DNA from: Schoenoplectus triqueter
Lineage: Eukaryota > Streptophyta > Magnoliopsida > Poales > Cyperaceae
Direction of reading: 5' to 3'
Assembly: GCA_964058805.1 (NCBI GenBank)
Contig: CAXKVV010000167.1
Location: 1-64,000 of the forward strand
Length of the DNA stretch: 64,000 nucleotides
The notes under the pieces are model-generated. The model searched no databases. It saw only the letters and a program-made list of their open reading frames with translations, and had not been told where the DNA came from. A program made the translations under genes and the position numbers. Of the stretch, positions 1-10,720 are shown one piece after another (within the stretch, counting starts at the first letter, position 1; every line of letters starts with the position of its first letter).

Positions 1-939
1 TAAATTGAGTGAATGACAATTAAATCGTGATTGTCAGTAAAAGCTAGTCGAAGACCAAGTGATCTCCTAGCTCAAATCACAGTAATTGATTGATCGAATG
101 TCTCTGACCTCTCAATCTCTGTGTCTCCAAACAATTATTTCAAGAATTCAGCTTTGAATCGAGTAATTAATTCAAATTCTTGAAGTTCATCACTGGAACT
201 CATGCCAGTGCCATGATTGTGCATCAAAACACCACAATCGATCAAGTTAATTGCTTTGATTGATGCACACTGCATAGGCGATGAGTTCTGTGCCATAAAG
301 ACCAAAGGAATCTTGGCAATTAATTGGAAACACAGAGATCAATACCAAATTCACAATTGGTACCAATCACAATCATTGTTCAAATTGTGATTCACTCAAT
401 AACAAAGGTGATTGCAGCAATTGAATCACTTCTAATGGTAGTTAAGACCTAGAATTATACAATTAAGCTAATAATTATAAGAAATCGTGATAAAAACAAC
501 TCAATTTGGAAGAAGAATGCAATCGATACCAATCGGTACAGAACCAGTAATGGACCAAGCTAACGCCGACAATCCGCCGTATCGATGCATGATCGGAGGA
601 CATAGACTGACTCCCCATACTCCGACGACGCTAAGGGTGGTGGCTGATCTCCGATCAGGCCACCGGAGCATTGAAGTCACTCTTCCAGCGCATATTTCAA
701 AGCACGAGAGAGACAAAAGAGAAGATCTCCGGCATCAATCTTAAAAGATCACACGAATCCTGAAACAGATCCAAAGGATCTGGACTACTGAACGTTTAGA
801 AAATTAAAGCTCAACTCAATCTGGACCTTTAATCTATTTAATGCACATCTCAATTAAATCCAGTGGCCCAAGTAAAATAAAAGATTGAATAGAAGATCTA
901 CACTAAAACAATCTAGTGATCCATATTAAATACAACATT

Positions 940-1350
940 CTTTGGAATCGTTATGACGATTCTTAAGTCGTTATACGATTCATTTAAGCGTGGAACGATT
1001 TACAAATCGTTGGCAACACTCTGACGATGCTCTGACAAGTCAACACATTCTAAGGAATCGTTATAACGATTCCTTAAATCGTTGGACGATTCACCAAATC
1101 GTTGAACGATTTGCAAGACATTGACAACGATTTGACTATTCTCTGACAAGTCAATATGCTCTAAGGAATCGTTGTAACGATTCCTTGAATCGTTATACGG
1201 TTCATCGTATCGTTGTAACGCTTCATAAAACGTTGGTAACGTTTTGACCCCTGTTGACCATCCCTGACATGTCTGTTATTCTCCAGAAACGTTATAACGA
1301 TATCTTGAATCGTTATAACTATTGATAAGGTGGTGACACATTTTGTTGAT
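940..1350. repeat. 110-bp tandem array of palindromic ATCGTT motifs
   Basis: About three and a half units start near 944, 1054, 1165 and 1285, spacings of 110, 111 and 120 bp. Each begins with an inverted repeat built on GGAATCGTT and AACGATTCC, followed by further ATCGTT/AACGAT half-sites and a CTCTGACAAGTCAA spacer. At 1051-1076 the palindrome is perfect over 26 bp, with half-site TAAGGAATCGTTA. The array lies inside the large dispersed repeat. Confidence 0.85.
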
Positions 1351-1788
1351 TGCTGATGAGTCATCACAATATGACAGCTTCTGAACTGGTTTGTCTAAAA
1401 ACTCGCCCATTGATAAACTCGTCTCAATGTTAAACCAGCCAAGAGCCCAGAGTTTAATGTTGTACACAAGTTAATCCTGAATCTGCGAATCGGCTAGGTG
1501 CTCAGGACTCATGATTTAGTGGTGATCAAATATATTCACACAAAAGGGTGAGAAGTAACACGGTGATTTTTGCACAAGTAATGCAATACAGCCAGTCGAG
1601 ACAAGAACATCTCGACGCCCGTCGAAGAATGACCAAGACTATGACATTAGCACAAGCGAAAGAACATCACGATGTCCAAGGAGGTGATATCATGATGACT
1701 CTGTGTCATGAACAAGTAATTCATGACCAGTCAAGTTAGTAAGATCAAACCAATCTGTCGATAAGTTTGTTTTCTAGTCCAGAGGATC

Positions 1789-2240
1789 GAATCGTTCTGT
1801 AGTAGATTCATCTTCAAACAGTGGAATGAACCGTTCTGTAGTAGGTTTTTTTCACTGACACACGCCTCAATGTCAAGCTGGCTCAGCGCTTCAGGTTTGA
1901 CTTTGTGTGCAGTTGTGTTCTTAGATTTATGGGTCCGCTTAGTGTCTGGAATCCATGATCTAGAAAATTAGTGAGAAGTACCATGTGGGCCATATCCGCC
2001 CTTCTCCTGATTCACCAACCTCAAGATCAACCGGGTTAGTGCTTCGAGTTATATTTTGTGTGATTGGTTGTTGACTAGTTAAGATTGAACCATTATGTAG
2101 TAGGTTTATCTTCTAGATCAACTGAGGTTGAGTCGTTCTGTAGTAGACTCACATCCCATCCCTCCGCAGAGATTAATCTGATCTGTAGTAAGGTTATCTC
2201 CCGGAGCGGTAAAGATTGAACCGATCTGTAGTATGTTCAT
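1789..2240 (-). repeat. CTACTACAG motif array, copy 1
   Basis: Six imperfect copies of a motif close to CTACTACAGAACGGTTCA are read on the minus strand, near 2216-2240, 2173-2195, 2130-2149, 2086-2107, 1828-1846 and 1789-1808. Order and spacing match the plus-strand array at 29415-29862. It lies inside the large repeat and has no coding potential. Confidence 0.85.
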
Positions 2241-2608
2241 CTTTTCACCACCATATCCCACTGGATTAACCTATTGGTAAATCCAAGATACTCCAATGAT
2301 CCCTGATCATTGGAACACGCGATCACATGACTATTATTTAGCTATAATATTTGCTTTCCCCTTTCAAGATCTAGAGGTTCCTCGAGGTTAATAGCCCAGG
2401 ATAATTAACGGTGGGGACTTACGCCCACCGAAATCTACAAGAACTCACAATCACTAAAAACCCCCTAAATGTGTATCCCCACAAGCCTAAGACGACGACA
2501 CCAGTTGACGTCAACACAAAAATGCACGTTCAGGAGGGATCTCCGTGTCCTTCTTCTGCATCTCAGCCACCAACCGACGGTGCGGAGCGCGCGAAAAATA
2601 ATCGCACA

Positions 2609-3048
2609 ATATCCTAGTTGAATCTTCTTACATACAATTTTGTAAATATAGCAACAACAAATATTTCAACATACCTTTTGTCCGATTTACAGATTGGACC
2701 CTGATAATAATTTGGCAGACACACGCCAGTCTGTCGTAAAGAAAAACAGATTGCCAAAGCATCTCTCCGCCTAAAAACGTTAATTTACTGACCTTCCGAA
2801 TTACAATTGTCCCCACAAAAAAAAGATAAGATAAATTAAAAATATTTTCTACAAGTGGCTGATTAATAAATTCCCAGACGCCAGTTCCTACCCTTTCACT
2901 TTTTTCTTTTACTAAATACACCACCTACGAAGCAAAATATCTAAACCTTCTAGAAAAGTCTCCGGTGCACTTTCTAGAAAGTTTTACGCTTTTACTCGTG
3001 TTGGCCCCCACAGCTCCATCACACTGGCGGACTGGCGTACAGAATCCG
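2609..3048. other. 3' flank of the heat-shock factor gene
   Basis: AT-rich sequence between the end of the dispersed repeat and the heat-shock factor stop codon. I see no coding region; the 98-codon minus-strand frame at 2628-2924 has no recognisable content. The only notable sites are two heat-shock-element cores at 2948-2979. Confidence 0.6.
2948..2979. promoter_or_regulatory. Pair of heat-shock-element cores
   Basis: TTCTAGAA occurs at 2948-2955 and again at 2972-2979, 24 bp apart. TTCnnGAA is the two-unit core of the heat-shock element bound by HSF trimers. Flanking third units are imperfect. They lie 70-100 bp beyond the stop codon of the heat-shock factor gene, in its likely 3' UTR. 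Function is inferred from the motif only. Confidence 0.4.
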
Positions 3049-4284
3049 TTAGCTCAATCCAGAAGGACCAGAACCATCAAGGTCGGAGCTTCTCTGATCC
3101 GACCCGGAACCCAACCCGCTACGAGCCTTGAAAACCTGATATACCGGTCGGGGCCGGTATATCGGCCACGGCCTCTGATCATCACATTCCGTCAGATCTT
3201 TTCGATCCTGTTGATCCAACGGCTCCATTTTAACATCGTCTCCAGTAGAAGGGCCTGAACCGTCGGATTCTTCTTCCCGACTCCTTTTCAATCCAAGAGA
3301 GAACCCGAATATTGTCGTGCTGTTAACCTCTTCCATCTTATCGGGTTCTTCATCCTTTTCGTCAACCACCATACCCGGGCCCCCGGGCATCAGATCCAAA
3401 ACAGGCGCTTCCACCGCCTCGCCAACCGGATCACCGCCGCCGGACTGGCTCTGACCGGCGGCGTACTTAGACATGAGTACCATGATATTGCCACACATCT
3501 TCTTCATCTGTCCCAGTTCACGCGACAGCTTGACATTCTCCTTTCTCAGCCGTTCGTTCTCTTCAGTCAGATCCCCAGCACCGCCAGATCCAGAGGTGGA
3601 TGGTGCAGTATGTGGGCCCGGGGATGAATTAGAGGAGAGTACTTGTTCCTCATCGGAATTGGCAGGAGATTCTGACCTATTAACAGGGAGTGCCACTGGT
3701 ATGGCGGCGGCGGCGGCGGCTGCTGCTGCTATTGTCACTGGTATGGCGGCCGGTGGTACCTGAGCCTGAGGCTGTGCGGCTGCAACCTTTCGTCGATGGA
3801 TGTCACAGAGAAGCCGTTTTTCACCTCTCTTGAAGCAGTCATTTGCAAACTCCCACCGATCAGGGACGATCTTCCTAAATCCCTATGCAAAGCACATACA
3901 CAGCAGATCAGAACTATTGCTGAACAAATCAAGGCTATAACAGAAAAGAGGGATTCACAGATTGATGATTAATGGGATTATGCATACATAAGTGTTGAGC
4001 TGCCGAACAAAACTGGAGAAATTGTTATGCTTGAAATACTTGGGAAGGAGGTCTCTTGCAAATTCAGCCGGCCTCCATACAATAAAAGTAGATCCATCTT
4101 CGTTCCAGGAGATTACATCATCAACAGTCGGATCATCTACAAGCTGATAAGTTTTCGTCAGGAAAGGAGTCGGTAAAGATCGCTGAGCTGCCTCGGACAC
4201 TGGAGGCGTTTCCACCGCCGCCACCGCCGGAGAAGGGGTTCCAGCGGCGGCGGGGGCATCGCCTTTTTGTTCTCTAGCCGCCGT
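3049..4284 (-). CDS. Class B heat-shock transcription factor (HSFB2-like), two exons, ACG at the start position
   Basis: Nuclear DNA-binding regulator of the heat-stress response; class B members usually repress. Exon 1 is 3988-4284, exon 2 is 3049-3882, and the intron of 105 bp (3883-3987) has GT/AG ends and falls in phase 0 after LNTY, the usual HSF position. The product is about 376 residues. The HSF DNA-binding domain spans about 37-131 ([43 protein letters not shown]). A nine-alanine tract is at 151-159. The HR-A/B coiled coil is about 204-240, without the class A insert. A class B motif [10 protein letters not shown] lies near 290-299, where LFGV is usual, followed by basic residues. 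No in-frame ATG exists between the upstream stop TAA (4291-4293) and the DNA-binding domain. The expected start codon reads ACG at 4282-4284, with A at -3 and G at +4. Either it uses a non-AUG start, or it is start-lost, or there is a base error. Confidence 0.88.
3138..3163. repeat. Perfect inverted repeat inside the HSF coding end
   Basis: Arms GATATACCGG and CCGGTATATC, 10 bp each, flank a 6-bp loop. In the minus-strand frame they encode the tail segment IYRPRPVYQ, so the symmetry produces a repetitive Arg-Pro-Tyr stretch. It could form a hairpin in the mRNA. No function is claimed. Confidence 0.7.
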
Positions 4285-5100
4285 GTTTGATTAATGATTA
4301 GACTTCAAACAAAGTGGTTTAGAGGTGGTGGTGGTGGGGGGGGGGGGGTGGTAAAAGAGATATTTGAGAAAGGTTCTGGAAGAGTCTTGTAATGTTAATC
4401 GGGAGAAGAAACAGAAAGGGGGAGGTGTCATCTAATTTTTTTAGAAGAGAAAAGAAGGTAAGAGAAAGGAGGCATAGGAAGAAATTTGGGGACTGGATGG
4501 TTCACGGTTCCACGAGAGAAAGGAAAGCCATCAAAGTTCCGGAGTGAATACAAATCGCCAATGGAGTATTTTATCGTCCTGACGCGTTTCTATCCATCCG
4601 ATCAACATAATCATCAAGTTTTCAGACTATCTAGAAACTTAATGGAGGCAAAAAATCAAGAATAGTAAAAAAAAATCTACGACTCTGCGGCCCTTTCAAA
4701 GGATGCTTTGTTTGAATTTTGTTGTGCTGGTACTGGTAGTGGTCGATCGATCCTCTGGTGTCTGTGCGAGCGCAGGTCCGCATAACAATCTTGTGCATAA
4801 TCGATCTGCACCGTGAGATCTTAAATTGAATGGTTTTGATCGTAGTAGGAAGTGAAGAGTGTAGAATCGGGATAACAGTCTGTGTGCGGAGAAAGAGAAA
4901 GTGCGAGAAAGTTCGGATATTTTGTGTGTGTGTGTGTGGTTTTCTGGAAGATTCAAGGGAGCCGTTGCCTGCTAGTTGGCTATAACACGTGTCAAGCGAA
5001 AGTGGCAATAAAGATAAGATTGATGTGAAACGAAATGGAGAGATGTGATAAGTTTTGTTGGTTAGCTGAAATTTTTTTTTTGCTTTTAAAACGAACTTTA
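4285..5100 (-). promoter_or_regulatory. 5' leader and upstream region of the heat-shock factor gene
   Basis: On the minus strand this is CT-rich leader-like sequence with a 13-base C run (G run at 4336-4348 on the plus strand). A heat-shock-element-like cluster lies at 4368-4381: TTC at 4374-4376 and GAA at 4379-4381 form a TTCnnGAA core, with a third imperfect unit beside it. A (GT)n run lies near 4920-4937. I could not place a convincing TATA box. Open frames on this strand (4631-5170) show no protein-like content. Confidence 0.45.
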
Positions 5101-5769
5101 TTGTTGAGCGCACCAATTTTAGAAAACAAAAAAAAAAAATCAAAAAATGATTATAAAAAATCCACTTCAAAAAAATTCATGATAAAATTATGTATTTTTA
5201 TTTAAAAGAGCATAAATTCAAAATTCAAATGGAAGTCCTTGATGAGTATTTGGAATTTGGTGGATCAGATGTTCATTTTCTATCTAAAAAATAAATAATA
5301 AAGCATTTGTATGCAAAATATTTTGATCCATTAATAACTAATTATCTTGAAAAAAAATTACATTTGTAAAATAATTTGCATTTATTAATTCAACAGATAA
5401 TCATAGGACACATATCATATGAAGTTTAACGGTCTGTACTTAAGAAATTAATAGAGGATCAAATAACTTTTTTGTAAGTGTAAAAAAAATACAACCACTA
5501 TGCGAGGAAAAGAACATTTTTTTCTGCGTCAAAATTTCTTAAATTGTTTTAAAAGCAAACATGGTTAAAATTGTCAAAAAAAATTATTACCGTTATTATG
5601 TAACACATGCAACCTATATGCGAGGAAAGGAACATTGTTTTTTCTCTACGTCAAAATTCTTAAATTGTTTTAAAAGAAAACATTGTTAAAATTGTCAAAA
5701 AAAATTCCGTTATTAACAAGAGTAATTGGAAGATAGTTGAAAAAAAGTATGTACTGAAGCCAGTATTTT
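5101..5769. repeat. AT-rich spacer with a 118-bp tandem duplication
   Basis: No gene is seen. Two adjacent copies of a segment containing TGCGAGGAAA-GAACATT, CGTCAAAATT and AAATTGTTTTAAAAG start near 5491 and 5609, with TGCGAGG at 5501 and 5619. The copies differ at scattered sites, so the duplication is not recent. Confidence 0.65.
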
Positions 5770-6153
5770 CAGTTTTTTTTTATAATAATTATTCAAATAA
5801 TCTTAATTTTAATAATAAAAGTGAAAAAATTGAAATTTTAAGAATATAAATGGTAGCGCGTCATTACCAGTAGCACTATGTAAATGTGTCAGTCTCACTG
5901 ACGCGTTTGTGCAAAGATATCACTGAGAGTGACGTATTTCAATTTTTTCTTTTTTAAAAAAAATAGAGTGGCTACTTAGTCCTAGCGCCAGTGGGAAAAA
6001 TGTCACTTCCACTGGTATCTTTCAGTTTTTTTAAGAAAATATAACTGAAAAGTAGTCAGTAGTGCGATATCATTTGTATTCTTAAAATTTTGATTTTATC
6101 ACTCTTATTATTAAAATTAAAATTATTTAAATAATTATAAGAAAAAATCAATG
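5770..6153. mobile_element. Fold-back MITE, Mutator-like, copy A
   Basis: Left arm about 5770-5868 and right arm about 6066-6153 are inverted copies of each other, beginning CAGTTTTTTTTT. The ends are flanked by CAGTATTTT (5761-5769) and TAGTATTTC (6154-6162), a 9-bp duplication with two mismatches, the size typical of Mutator-type elements. The middle carries GTCAGTCTCACTGACGCG-like symmetrical motifs. The element is related to the one at 7045-7473. It has no coding capacity. Confidence 0.75.
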
Positions 6154-7044
6154 TAGTATTTCCGGTTCTATGTCTGAACTATGTACCGAACATAATTTAT
6201 AGTTGAAGCCAGTATTTCCATTGTGATATTATGTCTTAAAGCTAATTTCTTGCGGAGACCAGGCGACTTGGATGTTCCGCCCTCCAATCTCCTAAAAAAT
6301 ATATATAAAAATTAAAATTTATCATATATTTTTATTTCGTAAGATGTATCAATCATTCTAATTTATTAATTTTAATGTTCTCGAGACGTAAATATATATC
6401 TCAGCCCATTATACTAAAATTTTGTTTCCACCCTTATAAATTTGAGTGTTTTAACTTACAATTGGATTTCATAGAAAAATGCAGTACATAGTCACATGAT
6501 TTAAAAATTTTCACTTCTAAAAATGTTTCTATTTATTATAATTAATAAATTTGGAAGATAATTTATGTGTAATTTTTTTAATATTTTGTGTTTTGTTTCA
6601 TATACGACAAAGGAATGGGAGGCGGTGAATGAAAAGTGCACTTTTTTTGGAAAAAAAAAAGTATATTTAGTACATTGCATGTAAATGTTATAAATTCTTG
6701 ATGTGATCTTGCATTACGCATGGAAAATAACATTAACAGGAGAAATGGAAAATTAAGTTTTCTATGAAATAATAAATTGAAATAGCAAAGAATATTGGAA
6801 AATACATATTGAAAAGCACATAATTTTGTACATGAGGAATCCTTCGCTGATTATCTGTAGCAATAGTATAATGCAGCAAGTAGCAAGTAGCAAGTAGCAA
6901 CCAATCATCACCTGCCCTTTCCCTTTTCTCCATCCACCTCAGGAAAAGGTATACACGGACGGAAACTTATGGAATGAGAGGAGTGGAAGCCGTAATATTC
7001 TCTTTCTTTCCACCTTGTCAAATTCAAATTCATGGCTGATTTTG
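6154..7044. other. AT-rich spacer
   Basis: No gene is supported. A short segment near 6202-6218 repeats the sequence TGAAGCCAGTATTT found beside the left end of fold-back copy A. A CAAGTAG microrepeat lies near 6875-6900. Confidence 0.5.
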
Positions 7045-7473
7045 CAGGTTTTTTTGTATATAATGATTATAATAATTATATTATTAATAATAAGAGAGAT
7101 AAAAATAAAATTTTAAATTTATAAATGACAGCATGCCACTGGTAATGATATGGAGTAAACGCACAACTGTCAGTGACGTTTTTGTGTAAAACAATGTAAA
7201 CAATGACATGTTTGATCTTGCTCATCAGATCACAATTTCATTACCGCTGGATTAAAATCACTACTACCACCAAAGACGCCACTAGCGGTGGCGCATTTAC
7301 AAAGACGTCACTGTCGGTGGCGCGTGTTTTACACAAAGACGTCACTGGCAGTGGCGCGTTTGCTCCACGCCACTACCAATGACGCGCTATCATTCATAGA
7401 TTTTAAATTTTACTTTTATCATTTTTATTATTAATAATATAATTATTATAATTATTATATATAAAAAAATCTG
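7045..7473. mobile_element. Fold-back MITE, Mutator-like, copy B
   Basis: Arms of about 115 bp at 7045-7160 and 7360-7473 are inverted copies beginning CAG(G/A)TTTTTTT. Flanking nonamers CTGATTTTG (7036-7044) and CCGATTTTG (7474-7482) differ at one base, giving a near-perfect 9-bp target duplication as expected of Mutator-type transposition. The core holds repeated GACGTCACTG(T/G)C(G/A)GTGGCGCG motifs that resemble transposase-binding subterminal repeats. No open reading frame is present. Confidence 0.82.
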
Positions 7474-7840
7474 CCGATTTTGTGACCAAGTTCAAAATAC
7501 GATACTCTTCAATACCAGCTCCGTATTTCTTCTTTGATTATTAATTTATTTTATTTTTCCGTCTCATTTGGTGAAAAGCCTTATGCTCAAAACCAGCTAA
7601 TTAAATCGGCAATTGCAATTGATCGCATCCAGAAAAATGTATCCATTTAATGATATTGTTAGATAAGCACTGCAGTTACATGGATATGGATCCATTCTTA
7701 CGAAAATATAAATCCAACGGAAATGTTAAGCAGTTTAAGTGTCTGACTAGTTTCCTGTTAAAAAGTTTTATGATCATTTATTCACAATCAGACGGTGCAG
7801 AGGACCTCTGATAGGGTTAGAACATCATATACATATACGA

Positions 7841-7907
7841 AAAGAAATGAATTAATAAATAAAGAAATGAATTAATAAATAAAGAAATGAATTAATAAAT
7901 AAAGAAA
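7841..7907. repeat. Three perfect 20-bp tandem repeats
   Basis: The unit AAAGAAATGAATTAATAAAT is repeated exactly three times (7841-7860, 7861-7880, 7881-7900), followed by a partial unit. The surrounding sequence 7483-8100 has no gene. Confidence 0.95.
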
Positions 7908-8109
7908 AAAAAGATAAAAAAAACCCACATCATATGAGTATGAACACACAATGGTTCTTCTTTCATTTCATTTCTAATATTATAGTAGCAGGCCTTTCAG
8001 TTAGGCATTCCTAATATACAGTTTACTCAGCCTCTTGCAAGTCAATACTTAGATGAGATGGATAAATTATTAATCTTAATTTCTTCAGTTACTCTAAAAC
8101 CTGATCAAA

Positions 8110-9140
8110 TAGAGATGATTAAATAGAGATGGTCTAAAGATGTCATTTTTACAGTTCATTCATTTTATTTGTGGCTCAATGATGATGGGTTATTAAGTAA
8201 AGATTTTGATACTATTTGTCATTCTAAAATTCTTTTGAAAATTTAGATTTTTATGTGATTGGTGAGGAAAAATAGGGTTCTCAATAAGATAAATCTCCAA
8301 AAAAGAGGTTGGATATGTCATGTACAATGTGTTTTTTTTTGTGGGCAGAGGAAATTACAGATCATTTATTTGTACAATATTCTTATATACACTGTATTTG
8401 TCAATGGATAGATCAGTATTATATTTTTACTTTCTTAGGGATTGATTTGCATGATATTTGAACACTGGATGCTTCAATATCTTTTAAAAATATACAATTA
8501 GTGGAGATGATTAGGGCTGCTATTATGTGGGTGTTTTGGTTAGAAAGGAATATAATTTATTTCACAGGAGGCAATCCTAAAATAATTAAAATAATGGGTC
8601 TTCATGTTATAAGTTTAGTTTCTTTTTGATGCAAAACAGTCAATGAATCTTTGTTTCTCAACTTACCATTACTACTTCCACGGGATGTGCAAAATCTTCA
8701 TATGCATGTTGGAAATCTGGGGATAGGGATGGTTCAGGAGGAGATGGAATCGATCCCAGATCTAATGTTTGGCATAGAGAATGAAGTGGTTTATTTGATG
8801 GATTGCTGACCTTTATCTTTCTGATAAATGTGACACTATTAGGGCAATGCTATCAATATTGCTCCTTGTTTGTGTTTTGATTGGTATTTTGCGCTAAATT
8901 GAGAAACTTTTGGAATGTTGTTTATTGGGTTTGGTTGTTTCTTTATTAGATCTAAGTAGGCCAATCTGATTAGATCCTGTTAAAGAGTAAATAGTCGATG
9001 TAAGAGTTCTGTTTTTTGTTACTCATATCTTTGTACCAGTCATTTTCTATAGTAGACAAACTTAGCTTGTAATTCCGCATGGTTTCAATGAAACCGGTGG
9101 ATATATTAAATCCACTGTTATCAAACAAAAAAAAAAAGAA
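8110..9140 (+). mobile_element. 5'-truncated LINE remnant with poly(A) end
   Basis: Plus-strand translation across frames gives the C-terminal zinc-binding region seen after the reverse transcriptase of plant L1-type LINEs: FTVHSFYLWLN, KILLKI-IFM-LV-KNRVL-KINLQKRGW, C-FC-AEEITDHLFVQ and FWLERN. At least four stops and one frameshift break it. The 3' sequence ends in an A run near 9126-9138, as expected for a reverse-transcribed insertion. The 5' portion is absent. It is inactive. Confidence 0.75.
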
Positions 9141-10720
9141 ACAAAAGAAATTAAATGAAAAGAGGAAAGAAGGATTACATCCTCATTTCTAAATCATGTT
9201 TTTATAGGCTAATCATTTAAGAGTCATATGACCCACAAACTCTTTTGGAGATCTGTATCGTGGAAATGCCCTGTGGCTTTTTTGTTTTTGCATACAAATA
9301 ACTTATGGGTAATAGTTATATAATTTGCTCATACAATGTCCAAGCTTGTTCATGTCGAGTATAAGATTTGTATTCAAGATTTGAACCATTTGATCAATAT
9401 GAAATCGCGAACGATGAAAGAAGAATTAGAAATGGAATTCTTCCGCTTCGTGTGATCGAAATGGGGGTGAACGACAGAGTATAATTCATTCCGCGTGATT
9501 TGAAGGGGGTGAAGTCGCGTACGAAAATCGTCACCAAAATGAAGGTATTTGACAAGATTTCATTTTTATCTCTATGATAGACTCTTCTGCCCTCATTCTT
9601 CTTCTCAGTCGCTAGAAGCTGAAACCAAAAAATCGATAAATATTTCTCTGTTTTTCTTCTTCGTTCTTCTTCTTCTTCTTCTCTGAATCGTGAACAGATT
9701 CGTATAAAAAAATTAACCTGGCACTTTCGATTGAGTTTAAATGTGCTAACCCTAGTTGAAGTTTTAAATGGCAAAATTTATAAATTTGATGGAAATTATG
9801 GATATTTTGTAATTTCTTTAAATTGAATTCTTCTCTATAAAAATTACATACTGATCATGAAAATTCAATTCTAAATCATCTCTTCTCTATTCTATTCTAT
9901 TGAAATGAAGTGAATTCTTGTAAAAAAAAAACCATTTTGATCATAGTGGAAATGTTTGCAATTCAATAACTTGCTCACCTATGATTAAAAATTAAAATGT
10001 TCGGACTTCCAGTAAGCTTCCAACTGTAGAGTAGGCAAACATATGTAATTTGCAACATACAACTTAACATGTTTACGTATTAAGGTATGGTTTCAATAAA
10101 AGAGGAGGAGAATTCTCAGAATAATTTAGTTTATTAATTGGTTGGTGGTTGGTAGTCCAAAAGTTTGAAACAATTGCGTCGGAACCTGTTTCAATTCATA
10201 ATAAATAAATAAGATATTTTCAATGAAAATTTTGAAGGTATGACCCTCATCTTTTTTTTCAAAAAAAAAAAAAAGAAAATTATATTTTCAAGTACCGAGC
10301 ATTTATCGACAAACTTCAATCAAATAAGAATTACCTTTCCTCATCAGGTCCTTGGGTGGCTCAGGACTCAAGAGCTGTATTTAAAAATCATATCAATGAT
10401 ACATCAAACATCAATAAAAATCATATCAAGTAGACAATCAAAGATATTCACAATCATCAAACTCTCTTAGGAGATGAGAATCCTAACACGAGGGTACTGC
10501 TGTGAAGTGTGTACCATGTCTTCCTTAGTGTAATTGCAAATTGAAGGCCGAGTTGAAATGGTAAAACAAAGAAGAACGAATTTCAGAAATAGAAGTAGCA
10601 TTTTCAACACCACATCAGCCTTTCGTTCCAGTTTGAACCAATGTCATTCCATCAAACATATCAAGACAAAGGATGGAGGATAAGAATACTAGCAGAAATC
10701 AGTTTGAAGTGGGGAAGAAC
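9141..10720. other. AT-rich spacer without a gene
   Basis: No protein-like frame or RNA gene is seen. A CTTCTTCTTC run lies near 9657-9681 and an A run near 10261-10275. The 126-codon minus-strand frame at 9394-9774 is low-complexity and not supported. Confidence 0.5.

Larger units (their letters stand above)
1..2608 (-). mobile_element. Large dispersed repeat, copy 1 (inverted, cut by the window start)
   Basis: Read on the minus strand from 2608, this stretch begins TGTGCGA and follows, block by block, the plus-strand sequence starting at 29091: a GC-rich head with CGCGCGCTCC, a block around GGGGGTTTTTAGTGATTG, six CTACTACAG motifs, a tandem array, a block around 800-870 matching 31690-31754, and GATCTCCGATC sequence. 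Both copies start with the same TGTGCGA after TAT. No reverse transcriptase or transposase frame was seen, so it looks like a non-autonomous LTR-type element or part of a long LTR. The far end lies outside the window. Similarity below position 500 is weak. Confidence 0.7.

Noticed and set aside
4631..5170. 179-codon minus-strand open frame upstream of the HSF gene
   Set aside because: Low-complexity Ser/Thr/Phe-rich translation of leader-like and AT-rich DNA, with overlapping frames equally open and no domain.
9394..9774. 126-codon minus-strand open frame
   Set aside because: Contains a Glu/Arg run from a CTT repeat and matches no family; no splice or promoter context.
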